A stretch of 64,000 nucleotides of DNA from Bdellovibrio svalbardensis (GTDB taxonomy: Bacteria > Bdellovibrionota > Bdellovibrionia > Bdellovibrionales > Bdellovibrionaceae): positions 558,001-622,000 of the forward strand of contig NZ_JANRMI010000002.1 in the NCBI RefSeq assembly GCF_029531655.1, written 5' to 3'. Positions 54,091 to 62,527 of the stretch are shown piece after piece (within the stretch, counting starts at the first letter, position 1; every line of letters starts with the position of its first letter). Both the position numbers and the translations under genes were made by a program. The notes below the pieces were generated by a model. The model was not told where the DNA came from and made no database searches. It was given only the letters and a program-made list of their open reading frames with translations.

Positions 54091-54210
54091 CTACTTTTTG
54101 TTTCGAATCGCCACTCTTGTGGGCTGGCGACCTACCGTCATCCACAAGGAGTACAGTACGACTCCAGAGTAAAAGAGGCAGAACATTGCTACATCATGTA
54201 ATTCAATCAT
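54091..54210 (-). CDS. 39-residue single-span membrane protein
   Basis: A reading frame of 39 codons from the ATG at 54210. GGAGG lies six bases upstream of it, a near-ideal ribosome site. A hydrophobic span (about residues 7-25, VAMFCLFYSGVVLYSLWM) is followed by a basic tail ending in RNKK, so it should be a small N-out/C-in membrane protein. It has its own terminator. Standard gene calls would miss it. The family is unknown. Confidence 0.6.
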   Translation of the reverse strand: MIELHDVAMFCLFYSGVVLYSLWMTVGRQPTRVAIRNKK

Positions 54211-54313
54211 ACGCGTCCTCCAATCTTGGCAATCTCGTTTTGTTCTCCTTAAGTCGGCCTTCCTTGGCCTCGAAAACTTGAAGTGCCATCCTAGCGTCCT
54301 CTTGTTTTCGTCT

Positions 54314-54333
54314 TAAGAGCATCCATGCTCTTA
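54314..54333. repeat. perfect dyad TAAGAGCAT / ATGCTCTTA
   Basis: Nine-base arms with a CC spacer, about 100 bases upstream of the small membrane protein start on the minus strand. The core AGAGCAT...ATGCTCT matches the core of the hairpin at 56236 and partly that at 57150, so it could be an operator-like site. Confidence 0.45.
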
Positions 54334-54433
54334 TTGGTATGACTGGGAAGGTGTCCGCAGGGGTTAAAAATATTTTGCTAAATTTGTGGGCAGATATGGT
54401 CTAGGTTTGAAAACAGTGCTGCATTGCAACCTA

Positions 54434-54463
54434 TTGACTCTAAGGGGCTAAAATGATTAATTA
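54434..54463 (+). promoter_or_regulatory. possible promoter of the tRNA-Leu gene
   Basis: TTGACT (54434-54439) and TAATTA (54458-54463) are separated by 18 bases, and the tRNA starts 33 bases later. The -10 match is weak. Confidence 0.35.
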
Positions 54464-54496
54464 GTTCTTCCCTCTATCAGAATTTCTTATAGGTGC

Positions 54497-54578
54497 GCGC
54501 GAGTGGTGGAATGGTAGACACGTACGTTTGAGGGGCGTATGCGCAAGCGTGGGGGTTCAAGTCCCCCCTCGCGCACCA
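54497..54578 (+). tRNA. tRNA-Leu (anticodon GAG)
   Basis: The acceptor stem GCGCGAG pairs with CTCGCGC, the anticodon stem TACGT/GCGTA holds the loop TTGAGGG with anticodon GAG, and the T arm is GGGGGTTCAAGTCCCCC. A short variable arm (TGCGCAAGCG) marks a class II tRNA. CCA is encoded at 54576-54578. The D arm is GTGGTGGAATGGTAGACAC, normal for Leu. Confidence 0.95.
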
Positions 54579-54590
54579 AATTAGAAATAT

Positions 54591-54620
54591 AAAAAGCTGA
54601 CCTTGGAGTCGGCTTTTTTT
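54591..54620 (+). terminator. terminator after tRNA-Leu
   Basis: AAAAAGCTGAC, a six-base loop and GTCGGCTTTTTTT form a stem with one G-T pair and a T run right after the tRNA. The 54621-54783 stretch up to the next gene shows no further feature. Confidence 0.8.
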
Positions 54621-54783
54621 ATGTCCGAAATCTGCAGTCACTGAACGTCGCAACTGATCGACAAACTCAAATTATAATGGGATGCGGGTCTTCTATTTTC
54701 CCGAATTGAGACACTCATTTTTATGGTTCAGTGTTTGCAATCATACAACTTGAAAAGAAAATTAGGAAAAAAGGAAGGTCAAA

Positions 54784-56190
54784 ATGAGGACTACGAGTGC
54801 GACTGTAAAACAAATATTGGCACTTCTTATTAGCTCACTCCCAATTGCCGGTTTTGCGCAATTTACTTCCACAGAGCTTCCAGATTCAATGCGATCCATG
54901 GTGATTCCTTCCTTGCCACTTCTTTGCTCGCTAGATCATTTAAATCCTTCCGCGTATCAAAATGAGTTGGCCAAAATTGCTTCAACTCCAGGCGTTGCAA
55001 GTAAACCACAATGCAATGGTGATGAGTGGAAAACGGTATGCTCCCTGACCTTCACTAATAAAACTGCAGTAAAACTTGTTTTCGCGACGGATGAAAATCG
55101 TGGCGATAGTTACCGCGCAATCAAAATTATGGATCAAGCAAGAAGTGAAATATTCAGCGCTATAAATGCTTATCACTTCATATACGAAGGTTACTTTTCA
55201 ACAGACTGTAAGAAATTAACACGTTCGAAATATTTCACTTTAGATCGGTTGGGGAATCGCGAAAAGATTCGAAGCTATGAAAATGGGGCGGTCAGCGATT
55301 TTCCCATTAATGTGCCTGTTAAAAAGTTGGAAGAAATATATAGTCCAAACACGCTATTGAGACTGCAGCAACAGTACAAGAATTCAACTCGTCCTGTCTA
55401 TGTGGGAGTTATGGGTGGTGGCGTAGATTACAATCACCCGGCTGTCGCTTTCAACATTGATCGCAATCCTGAGATTGGATGGGATGTTATTTTCTCGAAT
55501 AATCTTCCCTTTGAAGTAGGCTTTGAGGTGATGCATGGATTCTTCAGAGATCCCCACGAAACGACGGTCTCCGCAATTATTGCGCAAGACAATCCTCAAT
55601 TAAGAATTATTCCATTGAAAACATCCGGAGACCTCTCTGGAAACGGAAATATTCGTCTTATTGATTACGCTCAAAAACGTGGAGTCAAAGTGGTGAACAT
55701 GAGTTTTGTTTATCAGCTTGAGCTATGGGATAAGGGTGACCTGAAGCCTGCAATCGATTCCCACAAAAATATACTCTTTGTTACCGGCGCTGGGAATATG
55801 GGCAAAGATTTAAGCGCACTTGATACTAGAAATTTTCCGGCAGCATACAAAGCAGACAATGTCTTGACTGTTGGAGCCATCGATAAAGCTGGAGATGTCG
55901 CAGACTACTCCAACTACGGTTCATTGGTAGATGTCTTAGCCCCTGGTGATGCAATAAATATCTCGTCGGAGGAAGAGCATAAAAATAAACCGGTCCAGGG
56001 AACCTCCTACGCTGCGCCGAGAGTTGCCAAGTTAGCGGCGAAAATATTCTCGATACGCCCGGATCTAAGCCCGCTTCAGGTACGTGAAATAATTTGTTCA
56101 ACTGCAGAGATGAAGAGCTATCTGCGAGACAAAGTGCGGTTCGGAGTAATTAATGAGCAAAGGGCTCTGCAGATGGCGGCGCAGCATTAA
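54784..56190 (+). CDS. S8 subtilisin-like protein with the catalytic Asp replaced by Gly
   Basis: The protein has 468 residues with a signal peptide (1-25, ending GFAQ) and a long pro-region without an I9 match. In the S8 domain the Asp motif is VGVMGGGVDYNHP, with Gly211 where the catalytic Asp should be. His258 (DPHETTV), oxyanion Asn338 (GAGNMG) and Ser408 (GTSYAAP) are kept, but the HGTH block is degraded to HETT. There is no PA domain. It may be a pseudoenzyme or use Asp215. A long AT-rich leader and a hairpin terminator frame it. Confidence 0.85.
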   Translation: MRTTSATVKQILALLISSLPIAGFAQFTSTELPDSMRSMVIPSLPLLCSLDHLNPSAYQNELAKIASTPGVASKPQCNGDEWKTVCSLTFTNKTAVKLVFATDENRGDSYRAIKIMDQARSEIFSAINAYHFIYEGYFSTDCKKLTRSKYFTLDRLGNREKIRSYENGAVSDFPINVPVKKLEEIYSPNTLLRLQQQYKNSTRPVYVGVMGGGVDYNHPAVAFNIDRNPEIGWDVIFSNNLPFEVGFEVMHGFFRDPHETTVSAIIAQDNPQLRIIPLKTSGDLSGNGNIRLIDYAQKRGVKVVNMSFVYQLELWDKGDLKPAIDSHKNILFVTGAGNMGKDLSALDTRNFPAAYKADNVLTVGAIDKAGDVADYSNYGSLVDVLAPGDAINISSEEEHKNKPVQGTSYAAPRVAKLAAKIFSIRPDLSPLQVREIICSTAEMKSYLRDKVRFGVINEQRALQMAAQH

Positions 56191-56235
56191 TCACGCTTGG
56201 ACGTGTGTCGCATCGTAGCGAAAACTGCAATAGAT

Positions 56236-56268
56236 CTTTGAGAGCATAAATGCTCTCAAAGTTTTGTC
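56236..56268 (+). terminator. perfect 12-bp hairpin terminator upstream of the TIGR02147 gene
   Basis: CTTTGAGAGCAT, an AA spacer and its exact complement (56236-56261), followed by TTTTGTC. It ends the subtilase-like gene and lies 43 bases before the TIGR02147 start. Its arm TTGAGAGCA is also in the hairpin at 57150, on the other side of that gene. Confidence 0.7.
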
Positions 56269-56304
56269 TTTACTCTCAATTATGTTTGCGCGGTAATAAT
56301 TTGG

Positions 56305-57141
56305 ATGAGCACTAACACTCCAAAGAAACCACAGCTTAAAGATTATCTCGATGTTTCTCACTATCTTAAAGATCTTTATGGTTATCGCAAAGCCACTGAA
56401 GATGGATTTTCTTATGAGTCTTGGGCCCAAGAGGTGGGCTTTCAGCATCGTTCGTTCTTACGTCAGGTAGTGATCGGCCGGCGTGCCTTGACTGATGCCA
56501 CCGCCAAGCAACTGGGTGAGCGTCTTTTCTTCACCAAGCCCGAGCAGGAACATTTCCAAACTCTGGCACGCTATTCAAAGTGTCGTACCAAACAAGAGCG
56601 CGATGTTTACGGGCAGCGCTTGATGCAGATTTTGAAGGACAACTACTATCAAACAGAGGTGGAAGTCTCAGAAGATTTCCTGGGATCTCCGATGGTTCCG
56701 CGGTTGCAGGTTCTGCTTAGCCTGGGTGATAAATCCCGCTCTATTAAAGACCTTTCTCAAGCCCTTCAGGCAGACCCTCTGGAAATTGAAAAGGGCTTGC
56801 TGGTTTTGCTTCGTCTGAATTTAGTGGAGCTTGATGGTGACAACTATAAGGCCACAGTGAATAGCTTTAAGGTTCCTGCGGAGTTGGGCAGTGAAGTTCT
56901 TTTGGATTATCATAAAAAGATTCTGCAAGATGCGATCGCAGCACGAAACCTGCCCCACGATCAACGCAGGTATAAAAGCTTATTGATGGCTATGTCCCCC
57001 GAAGAGTTTGAACAATTCTTGAATAACATGAATGCGTTCGCCAAAGAACAACTGCAGAAATTCGACAATCCCAGCGTTGAGGGGCGTCGCCTTTTCCAAG
57101 TGAACTTGAACCTATTTTCAGTCAGCACTGAACTCACTTAA
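56305..57141 (+). CDS. TIGR02147 family protein, likely transcriptional regulator
   Basis: A 278-residue protein. The N-terminal helix-turn-helix region (PQLKDYLDVSHYLKDLYGYRK, then SYESWAQEVGFQHRSFLRQV) and the DUF4423-type C-terminal part (SIKDLSQALQADPLEIEKGLLVL...RLFQVNLNLFSVS) match TIGR02147, a family almost limited to Bdellovibrio and Fibrobacter. The C-terminal part contains a winged-helix-like segment. Members are thought to be regulators; targets are unknown. Two hairpins with a shared arm flank the gene. Confidence 0.88.
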   Translation: MSTNTPKKPQLKDYLDVSHYLKDLYGYRKATEDGFSYESWAQEVGFQHRSFLRQVVIGRRALTDATAKQLGERLFFTKPEQEHFQTLARYSKCRTKQERDVYGQRLMQILKDNYYQTEVEVSEDFLGSPMVPRLQVLLSLGDKSRSIKDLSQALQADPLEIEKGLLVLLRLNLVELDGDNYKATVNSFKVPAELGSEVLLDYHKKILQDAIAARNLPHDQRRYKSLLMAMSPEEFEQFLNNMNAFAKEQLQKFDNPSVEGRRLFQVNLNLFSVSTELT

Positions 57142-57149
57142 CTTAAGTG

Positions 57150-57198
57150 CATCTTGAGAGCAGGCCTGCTCTCAAGATGTTGAAAAGTCTCCTTTTTT
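57150..57198 (+). terminator. 30-base perfect palindrome terminator downstream of the TIGR02147 gene
   Basis: CATCTTGAGAGCAGG and its exact complement (57150-57179) without a loop spacer, then a T7 tract at about 57192. The arm core TTGAGAGCA equals that at 56236. It ends the regulator gene and could also be an operator. Confidence 0.7.
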
Positions 57199-57373
57199 TA
57201 CTCTTTGCCCAATTTTTCGTCAGTCATCTATCCATTCGAATTTGTTAAGTAGCTGGAATCACGAGAAGCGCGTGGCTGGCATTGCCCTTGCTTTGGTACT
57301 CAATCAAATTATTAAAAACTTGAGGCCTCCGCTTCGGCGCGCTCCGCAAGTTCACATATACCAAGAGGTAAAT

Positions 57374-57841
57374 ATGAAAAAGCTTTTCGTTGGACTCCTT
57401 GCATTCGCGATGTTGTCATCTGCTCACGCTGCAAAAACTTCCGGCACGGGCCAGATCGGTTCTGGCAACGTAAACATTAGTAAAGAAGACTTCCTTGATA
57501 GCTATATCGTGGGCAAACTTGCTATTGAAGGACCATATTATGCGGTTGAATTCAAAGTGAATGCCGCTGGCGATCGTATCGTTTTCAGAAATGGCAATAT
57601 GGATGAAGTTAGCCCAAATGAAGACTGCGTAGGTAATGGTATTTCTATCAAGAAAAACATCATGAGCCTTGCCGTTGCGTGCAAAAGCATGGGTGGCGCA
57701 ACACTGAACTTTGATATTAATGTTGAAGGCCTGACAAAAGAAGCTTTAGCAAAAGGCGCGAAAGTAATGGTTCGCAGTGAAGCAACTCAAGGCCAATGGG
57801 TTCCATTCAATATCATCCAAAGAAAGAAATCTTTCTTTTAA
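57374..57841 (+). CDS. exported beta-rich protein, unknown
   Basis: A 155-residue protein with a signal peptide (1-19, ending AHA). The mature domain has strands and two Cys (NEDCVGNG, AVACKSMG), consistent with one disulfide. The ATG at 57374 has AAGAGG upstream and opens the signal peptide; an earlier in-frame start would add a poorly conserved stretch. It is closed by a bidirectional terminator. No family is recognised. Confidence 0.6.
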   Translation: MKKLFVGLLAFAMLSSAHAAKTSGTGQIGSGNVNISKEDFLDSYIVGKLAIEGPYYAVEFKVNAAGDRIVFRNGNMDEVSPNEDCVGNGISIKKNIMSLAVACKSMGGATLNFDINVEGLTKEALAKGAKVMVRSEATQGQWVPFNIIQRKKSFF

Positions 57842-57866
57842 TAAAACAAAAAGAAATACTCTCGAG

Positions 57867-57899
57867 AAAAGCCTGAGCCTCCAAGCTCAGGCTTTTTTA
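57867..57899. terminator. bidirectional terminator between convergent genes
   Basis: AAAAGCCTGAGC, a six-base loop and GCTCAGGCTTTT with T and A runs at the flanks. It serves the exported protein gene and the DUF3703 gene, whose stop codon lies at its edge. Confidence 0.85.
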
Positions 57900-58241
57900 T
57901 TTATTGTTCAACAGATTCTGAAGATCTTCAGGGATGGGCATTGGTTGGAATAAGCCTGCGTTAGATAAGCCGGTATTGCCCTTCGGTGCTTTCCTTAAAA
58001 TTGAACCTGGTGCTGCAAGTAAAAGGCGTGGGATTTGGCCGATCATTTCTTTTGCGTTTAAGGTCTTAATGCCGAAGATAAACATCCAGGTGTGAACACG
58101 CAGATGTGGGCCTGCGTAAAACTGACCCAACACGTGCGCACGCGCTAAATGATGCCAAGTAAGGGTCGGATCAGAATCGCTCATTGCGTCTTTCGCCTTT
58201 TGAAGTTCAAACTCAAAGCTATTTCGAAGTTTAGGTGACAT
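57897..58241 (-). CDS. DUF3703 family protein
   Basis: A 114-residue cytoplasmic helical protein. The pattern WHHLARAHVLGQFYAGPHLRVH, then LNAKEMIGQIPRLLLAAPGS, then APKGNTG and FQPMPIPEDLQNLL matches DUF3703 with its full length and order. Function unknown. The His residues of the RAHVLGQ...HLRVH core could bind metal. It lies 60 bases from the end of the leftward propeller operon and reads in the same direction, so it may be its last gene. Confidence 0.85.
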   Translation of the reverse strand: MSPKLRNSFEFELQKAKDAMSDSDPTLTWHHLARAHVLGQFYAGPHLRVHTWMFIFGIKTLNAKEMIGQIPRLLLAAPGSILRKAPKGNTGLSNAGLFQPMPIPEDLQNLLNNK

Positions 58242-58301
58242 GCTTAAAGTGTTTCAATTTTCTTGAACGGTGTAAAGAGATACCTAATGCTGGCAAGGAG
58301 T

Positions 58302-59750
58302 CTACTTAATCCGAAGAGCTCGGAGGACGCCCTCTTTGTCGGCAAGAATCCACAGGTCTTTAAAAAAGACCACGTTAGAAAAAGTTCCTTTCCAAGGGGC
58401 ATTTTCTTTAGTTGTGGGTTTCCAAGTAAAAAGCAGATTTTGATTTTGCCGTGAGTAGATGTAAAGGCCCTCTATTCCTGGAAGAATCAAACGATCTTGA
58501 GAATCTAAGACCACAGAAGCATAGCTTTCATTTCGAGTTGGAACAGAGATGGTCCAGTCTAAAGATTTGGTGTGCAAGTTGAACTGATAGATCTTTCCAT
58601 AAAGATCAGAAACTATCAGGTGGTCTCCTGTTACAGTCGGCTGGCTGATTAGCGCACCAGTGGTGTTGAAGGCAAAGTATTCCTGGCCGGTTTGGCGGTC
58701 ATAGCAAGTTAACTGCCCATAATGAGTGTTCTTGTAGACATCGCCAACACCGAAGCAGATTTTGTCTTTCCAAAATGCAGGAATGCCCCATGAAGATGTT
58801 GGTAAATATTTTTCCCATACAATCGCGCCGGTTTGAATATTCAGGGAAAAAACTTTGGTGGCGGTTTCGGCATAACCCATCTCGAGTCCCGTTCCGACAT
58901 AAACTCTTTCAGAGTCTGCAAGAGGATGAGAATCCACATGACCTACAGGGGCTTGCCATATCTTTTCCATGGTCACGGGATCAATCGCATAAAGGCCGTC
59001 TTTCCCGGCCGGAGCCAAAAGAACGGCGCGATCTGCAATGTGTGCAACAACTGCGGATCTTTCGATATGTCCTTGAGTTTGAAATGCTTTAAGAAAGGCT
59101 CCACTTTTTAGATCGAAAGAGTACAGGCGAGCATGGTGGGTGTCGTGTACGCCCTCTCCGGCATAGATCTTCTGTTGCCAGAATGTCGGAGAGGTCATGA
59201 CAGGTTTGCCAATTTCGAATTTTCTTATAACTTTTCCATTTTCCAAATCAACTTCTATCAGGCGACCATTTTGAGTGCCTGCAAAAAGAGAATTCCCTGT
59301 GACTTGTGGAGATGCAAAAATCAATTCTTTTAGATTATTTTCCCAAACAAGATCCACAGACGAAATTGTCGCGCTAGCAACTTTTGGTGAAGTCTCTGTT
59401 AATGAATTGGTTGGGGTAAGCGTGTTTTCATATTGAAGATTTGTAGTCCGAGCCGGCGAGTTCTGAAAATGAACCCACCACAACGGATAAGGTCCCGCCA
59501 GGACATATTTCCCTGCGCTGATTGCGCCATAGACCAGAAGATTACTCAGGAGCGCCAGCAGTAGTACTTTTGGTTTCATCAGAACTTCAAAGATTCTTTT
59601 AGGTCCTTCGGCTTTAAGTTGTATACCAAACAAGGCCGCAACCCAGGTTGCAACACTTGTCAGGATCATCCCGACCACGGTTAATGGTAAAACCACCGTT
59701 GGGATGATCGCCAGCTTAATGGGCTCGTTTAATGAGGCCGTGATTTCCAT
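58302..59750 (-). CDS. membrane-anchored PQQ-type beta-propeller protein
   Basis: About 482 residues from the ATG at 59750; GTG starts at 59762 or 59768 are also possible. The N-terminal 95 residues hold about two or three membrane helices. The rest is a BamB/PQQ-like propeller with repeats such as NSLFAGTQNGRLIEVDLENGKVIRKF and DRQTGQEYFAFNT. The propeller would face the periplasm. It may sense or bind a partner instead of acting as a dehydrogenase, since no catalytic Asp/Glu pair is apparent. Its start lies inside the end of the dikinase gene, so they are coupled. Confidence 0.75.
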   Translation of the reverse strand: MEITASLNEPIKLAIIPTVVLPLTVVGMILTSVATWVAALFGIQLKAEGPKRIFEVLMKPKVLLLALLSNLLVYGAISAGKYVLAGPYPLWWVHFQNSPARTTNLQYENTLTPTNSLTETSPKVASATISSVDLVWENNLKELIFASPQVTGNSLFAGTQNGRLIEVDLENGKVIRKFEIGKPVMTSPTFWQQKIYAGEGVHDTHHARLYSFDLKSGAFLKAFQTQGHIERSAVVAHIADRAVLLAPAGKDGLYAIDPVTMEKIWQAPVGHVDSHPLADSERVYVGTGLEMGYAETATKVFSLNIQTGAIVWEKYLPTSSWGIPAFWKDKICFGVGDVYKNTHYGQLTCYDRQTGQEYFAFNTTGALISQPTVTGDHLIVSDLYGKIYQFNLHTKSLDWTISVPTRNESYASVVLDSQDRLILPGIEGLYIYSRQNQNLLFTWKPTTKENAPWKGTFSNVVFFKDLWILADKEGVLRALRIK

Positions 59751-62058
59751 CAACCCAAACACGTTCACCTTCTTTAAAAATAGAATTTAAGGCGCGAACT
59801 TCGCCCACTGCGGGAAGACCCATTTCGCGAGCGACAATAGCACAATGAGATAGCACGCCACCGCGTGAAACAACAACAGCTTTCGCTCTTGCGAACAGTG
59901 GAGTCCATCCAGGATCTGTTGCTTCTGCAATCAAGACATAATTGTCAGGCCAGCTATCTAAGTCTTCGCCTTCGGGATTGTCGACAAAGTGAACGATGCC
60001 ACTGCTGACTCCTGGAGACAAAGAAACTCCTGTTATAACAGAATTGTCTTTCTTTGGCGGAGTTTGGTTGAGTACCTCTTGGAGCTCTTGCAAAGAGAAC
60101 ATCATCGGCAGGTCTACGGACTTCATGACCTGTGCTTCTTCTTTTCTTTTCTGAATGATCGAATGAAAAGATTTTTTATCTTGCTGTCGCTCTAAAGACA
60201 ACAGTTCGTCCAGACTAAGCCAGAAGACTTCGTCATTGCTGAATCCTGTTTCATTTCCAATAGAAGAAGCCAGCCAGCGAATTTGTGCATAGGGCTTCAT
60301 CAGCGCCATCTTGATCTCTTCGCGAATCTGCATCAACTTTTGGAGTTCCTGCCATTCATGCAGAAAAACGGGTCGACGCAATGTGGAGATTTCTCCAAGG
60401 ATTTCCTTTTGAAGATCTTCGGCTGAAGTTTTAGAGTGGCTTGCCTGCTGTTTGCTTGTGTGCTTAGGACGACTTGTTTCCAGCCAGCGAGGATTGGCAA
60501 GATCAAGTTCACCGGGGCCTCGATGGCCATATTGAGATAGAAACATTTGCCATTGGCTTTCATTGTTTTGAATCGCAGACAGGTCATTGTGCATTTTGTT
60601 GGCGATAGTTTCCAGCCCACGGCCTGTCAGCAAGTAGATTGTTTCAGCAGCTTTTTCTTTACCCAAATCTTTGGTCAATAGAGCCAGAAGGCCTTGGGTA
60701 GTCGATTCGATCAAAAGCGTAAGTAGGAATGTGCTTTGTAAGTAGTTTTGAGAAAAGGCCTGAGTCAACTTTCGCAATTCACGTTTTTTGCCTTCAAGAT
60801 CAATACTCTGACATTGTTTAAAAAGAAAAACAGGGTCGATATTATAACTCGGGATATTTTTTGCGGCAGCCAAACCCCTCTTGGCAAGCTCGCTGCGATT
60901 CGTCTGAATGGTCCAGGCAACCCGAATCATTTGCGCAATTCCCAAAGGTGCTCGCAACAAAACGGCAGGGGTGAGTTTTCTCCAACAGAATTCCAGGTGA
61001 GGACGGGGAAAGAACATCAGCTTATAAGGCGAGGTTCCAAAGTAGATGGGCTCCAGTGATTTAAGATTTAGATAAAGGCGACCATAGACTTTTTCGAGAA
61101 GGCTGAAGTGCGATTCATTTTTACCAAAGCCCTCGTAGCCCAAGGATTTGAGAGCCAGATCGAAAGAGTGATCTTTCTCAAAGGCACTGCGCCAGATGTC
61201 GTAGGAGAGTTCGCTGGGGATGCCGGTCCACTCTGCAAAGGTATGGCCGTCCCAGGCGCTGTCGGCAGGATAGCTTTTAGTGACTTTTTGCCATTCATTG
61301 CTGAGAACTTCTTTTCGCGATGTCGAAGTCCCCTTGGCCGTGATCGGACGAGATTGTAAAATCCAAAATTGTCCCTCTTGATCGATGGCCCATTCAATAT
61401 CAGCTAAATAGCCAAAGGCCTTTTCAATTTCTTGTCCCCAATGCACGACAGTCTCGAGGTATTCTTTTTTCCAATTGTGGGGAGTGTCAGGAGTCATCTC
61501 TTGAGAGAATCGATAAGGGGTCACTTGACCTGAAACTAACTGCTCGCCTTGTCCCTCGACCATCTCAACCAGCCAGGATGAATTCTCAGATCGCGGATCT
61601 TGAGAAAAATAGACTCCAGAGAACTGCGAGTTGATCATGCGCTGAATAAGAACATGCATGGGAATCTGAGGTTGCTGAAAGTGTTCGGCGTAGGATTGGC
61701 TGGGAACTCTGTGGACAGCTTCGAAGCAGGTACTGACGGCGTTAGAAAGATCTTCCGGAGTCTTCACGTTGAGGATCGTAATGAATTGTCCCGCATAACT
61801 GACTTCGGTGCCATCCTCACCCGAAGCGGAGCTGCGCACAGCAACGGGAAAAGAACCTTGATCTTTCCACCAGTTGAATAATTCAGACATGTCTTTGAGA
61901 TCAGTGGGTTGTTGAAAAAGAACCGCTCCTGGGGGAACAGGAAAGTTCTTCTGTGCAAGTATAGCCAGCGCCGAGGCTTTTCCTCCCATAAGAGCTAGCT
62001 CTTGGGGGAGGGCTTTTTTCAGTTCTTGAAATAATGGAGCTGCCTCGGTGACTGTCAT
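59716..62058 (-). CDS. dikinase-type phosphotransferase, rifampin-phosphotransferase-like architecture
   Basis: A 780-residue protein. The N-terminal PPDK-type ATP-grasp domain carries VRSSASGEDG and VSYAGQF (about residues 74-95). A long helical middle region (about 320-670) is unrecognised. The C-terminal swivelling domain has the phosphorylated His in GGVLSHCAIVAREMGLPAVG, near residue 745. The PEP-binding TIM barrel of PpsA/PPDK is missing, so the order is the same as in rifampin phosphotransferases. The middle domain should define an acceptor, not known here. It sits in an operon with a CBS protein and a propeller. Confidence 0.82.
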   Translation of the reverse strand: MTVTEAAPLFQELKKALPQELALMGGKASALAILAQKNFPVPPGAVLFQQPTDLKDMSELFNWWKDQGSFPVAVRSSASGEDGTEVSYAGQFITILNVKTPEDLSNAVSTCFEAVHRVPSQSYAEHFQQPQIPMHVLIQRMINSQFSGVYFSQDPRSENSSWLVEMVEGQGEQLVSGQVTPYRFSQEMTPDTPHNWKKEYLETVVHWGQEIEKAFGYLADIEWAIDQEGQFWILQSRPITAKGTSTSRKEVLSNEWQKVTKSYPADSAWDGHTFAEWTGIPSELSYDIWRSAFEKDHSFDLALKSLGYEGFGKNESHFSLLEKVYGRLYLNLKSLEPIYFGTSPYKLMFFPRPHLEFCWRKLTPAVLLRAPLGIAQMIRVAWTIQTNRSELAKRGLAAAKNIPSYNIDPVFLFKQCQSIDLEGKKRELRKLTQAFSQNYLQSTFLLTLLIESTTQGLLALLTKDLGKEKAAETIYLLTGRGLETIANKMHNDLSAIQNNESQWQMFLSQYGHRGPGELDLANPRWLETSRPKHTSKQQASHSKTSAEDLQKEILGEISTLRRPVFLHEWQELQKLMQIREEIKMALMKPYAQIRWLASSIGNETGFSNDEVFWLSLDELLSLERQQDKKSFHSIIQKRKEEAQVMKSVDLPMMFSLQELQEVLNQTPPKKDNSVITGVSLSPGVSSGIVHFVDNPEGEDLDSWPDNYVLIAEATDPGWTPLFARAKAVVVSRGGVLSHCAIVAREMGLPAVGEVRALNSIFKEGERVWVDGNHGLIKRAH

Positions 62059-62062
62059 AAAA

Positions 62063-62527
62063 TCAAATACCTGCTTGCGCTGCTAAGTCGATGGATCTTT
62101 GCAAAACTGGATTTACCAGAAACTCACTTAGGATCCATTTTGCAGAGTGGTCATCTTTTAAAAGTTGGGACAAAAGAAGTAGCATATCTTCGCTGGTCAC
62201 GATTCCCGCCACTTCGCTCTTGTCTGTAATCAAAAAGGCAGAGAGTTTATTGTCAATCATTGACTTAACTACCGTGCGCACTGGGGTGCTGATGTCAAAA
62301 CAGCGCACAGGGGAACTCATGAGTGAATAAATGGGCGTCGTGGAGTGGGGAGCTTTTAAAAGATCACGGTCGGAAATAATGCCGACGATATAATCCGTGG
62401 TATCTTCTATGACTGGCAGATGGCGAATCCATTCTGAGTTCATAACACTGTAGGCTTCTGCCGCAGTGGCGTTTTTACTGATAGTAATTAAGCTATGGGT
62501 CATGTTGTTTTTGAGTTCAGGTTTCAT
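62063..62527 (-). CDS. tandem CBS-domain protein
   Basis: A 154-residue cytoplasmic protein with two CBS motifs: ATAAEAYSVMNSEWIRHLPVIEDTTD...GIISDRDLL, then TPVRTVVKSMIDNKLSAFLITDKSEVAGIVTSEDML. Such pairs bind AMP, ATP or other nucleotides and tune a partner enzyme. The stop is four bases before the dikinase start, so it is a likely nucleotide-sensing partner of the ATP-using dikinase. Its start overlaps the stop of the small protein gene by four bases. Confidence 0.92.
   Translation of the reverse strand: MKPELKNNMTHSLITISKNATAAEAYSVMNSEWIRHLPVIEDTTDYIVGIISDRDLLKAPHSTTPIYSLMSSPVRCFDISTPVRTVVKSMIDNKLSAFLITDKSEVAGIVTSEDMLLLLSQLLKDDHSAKWILSEFLVNPVLQRSIDLAAQAGI

Noticed and set aside
53927-54281. 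Overlapping reading frames on both strands downstream of the C26 gene
   Set aside because: They cross a terminator hairpin and conflict with the short, well-supported 39-codon gene. None has a ribosome site or known domain.
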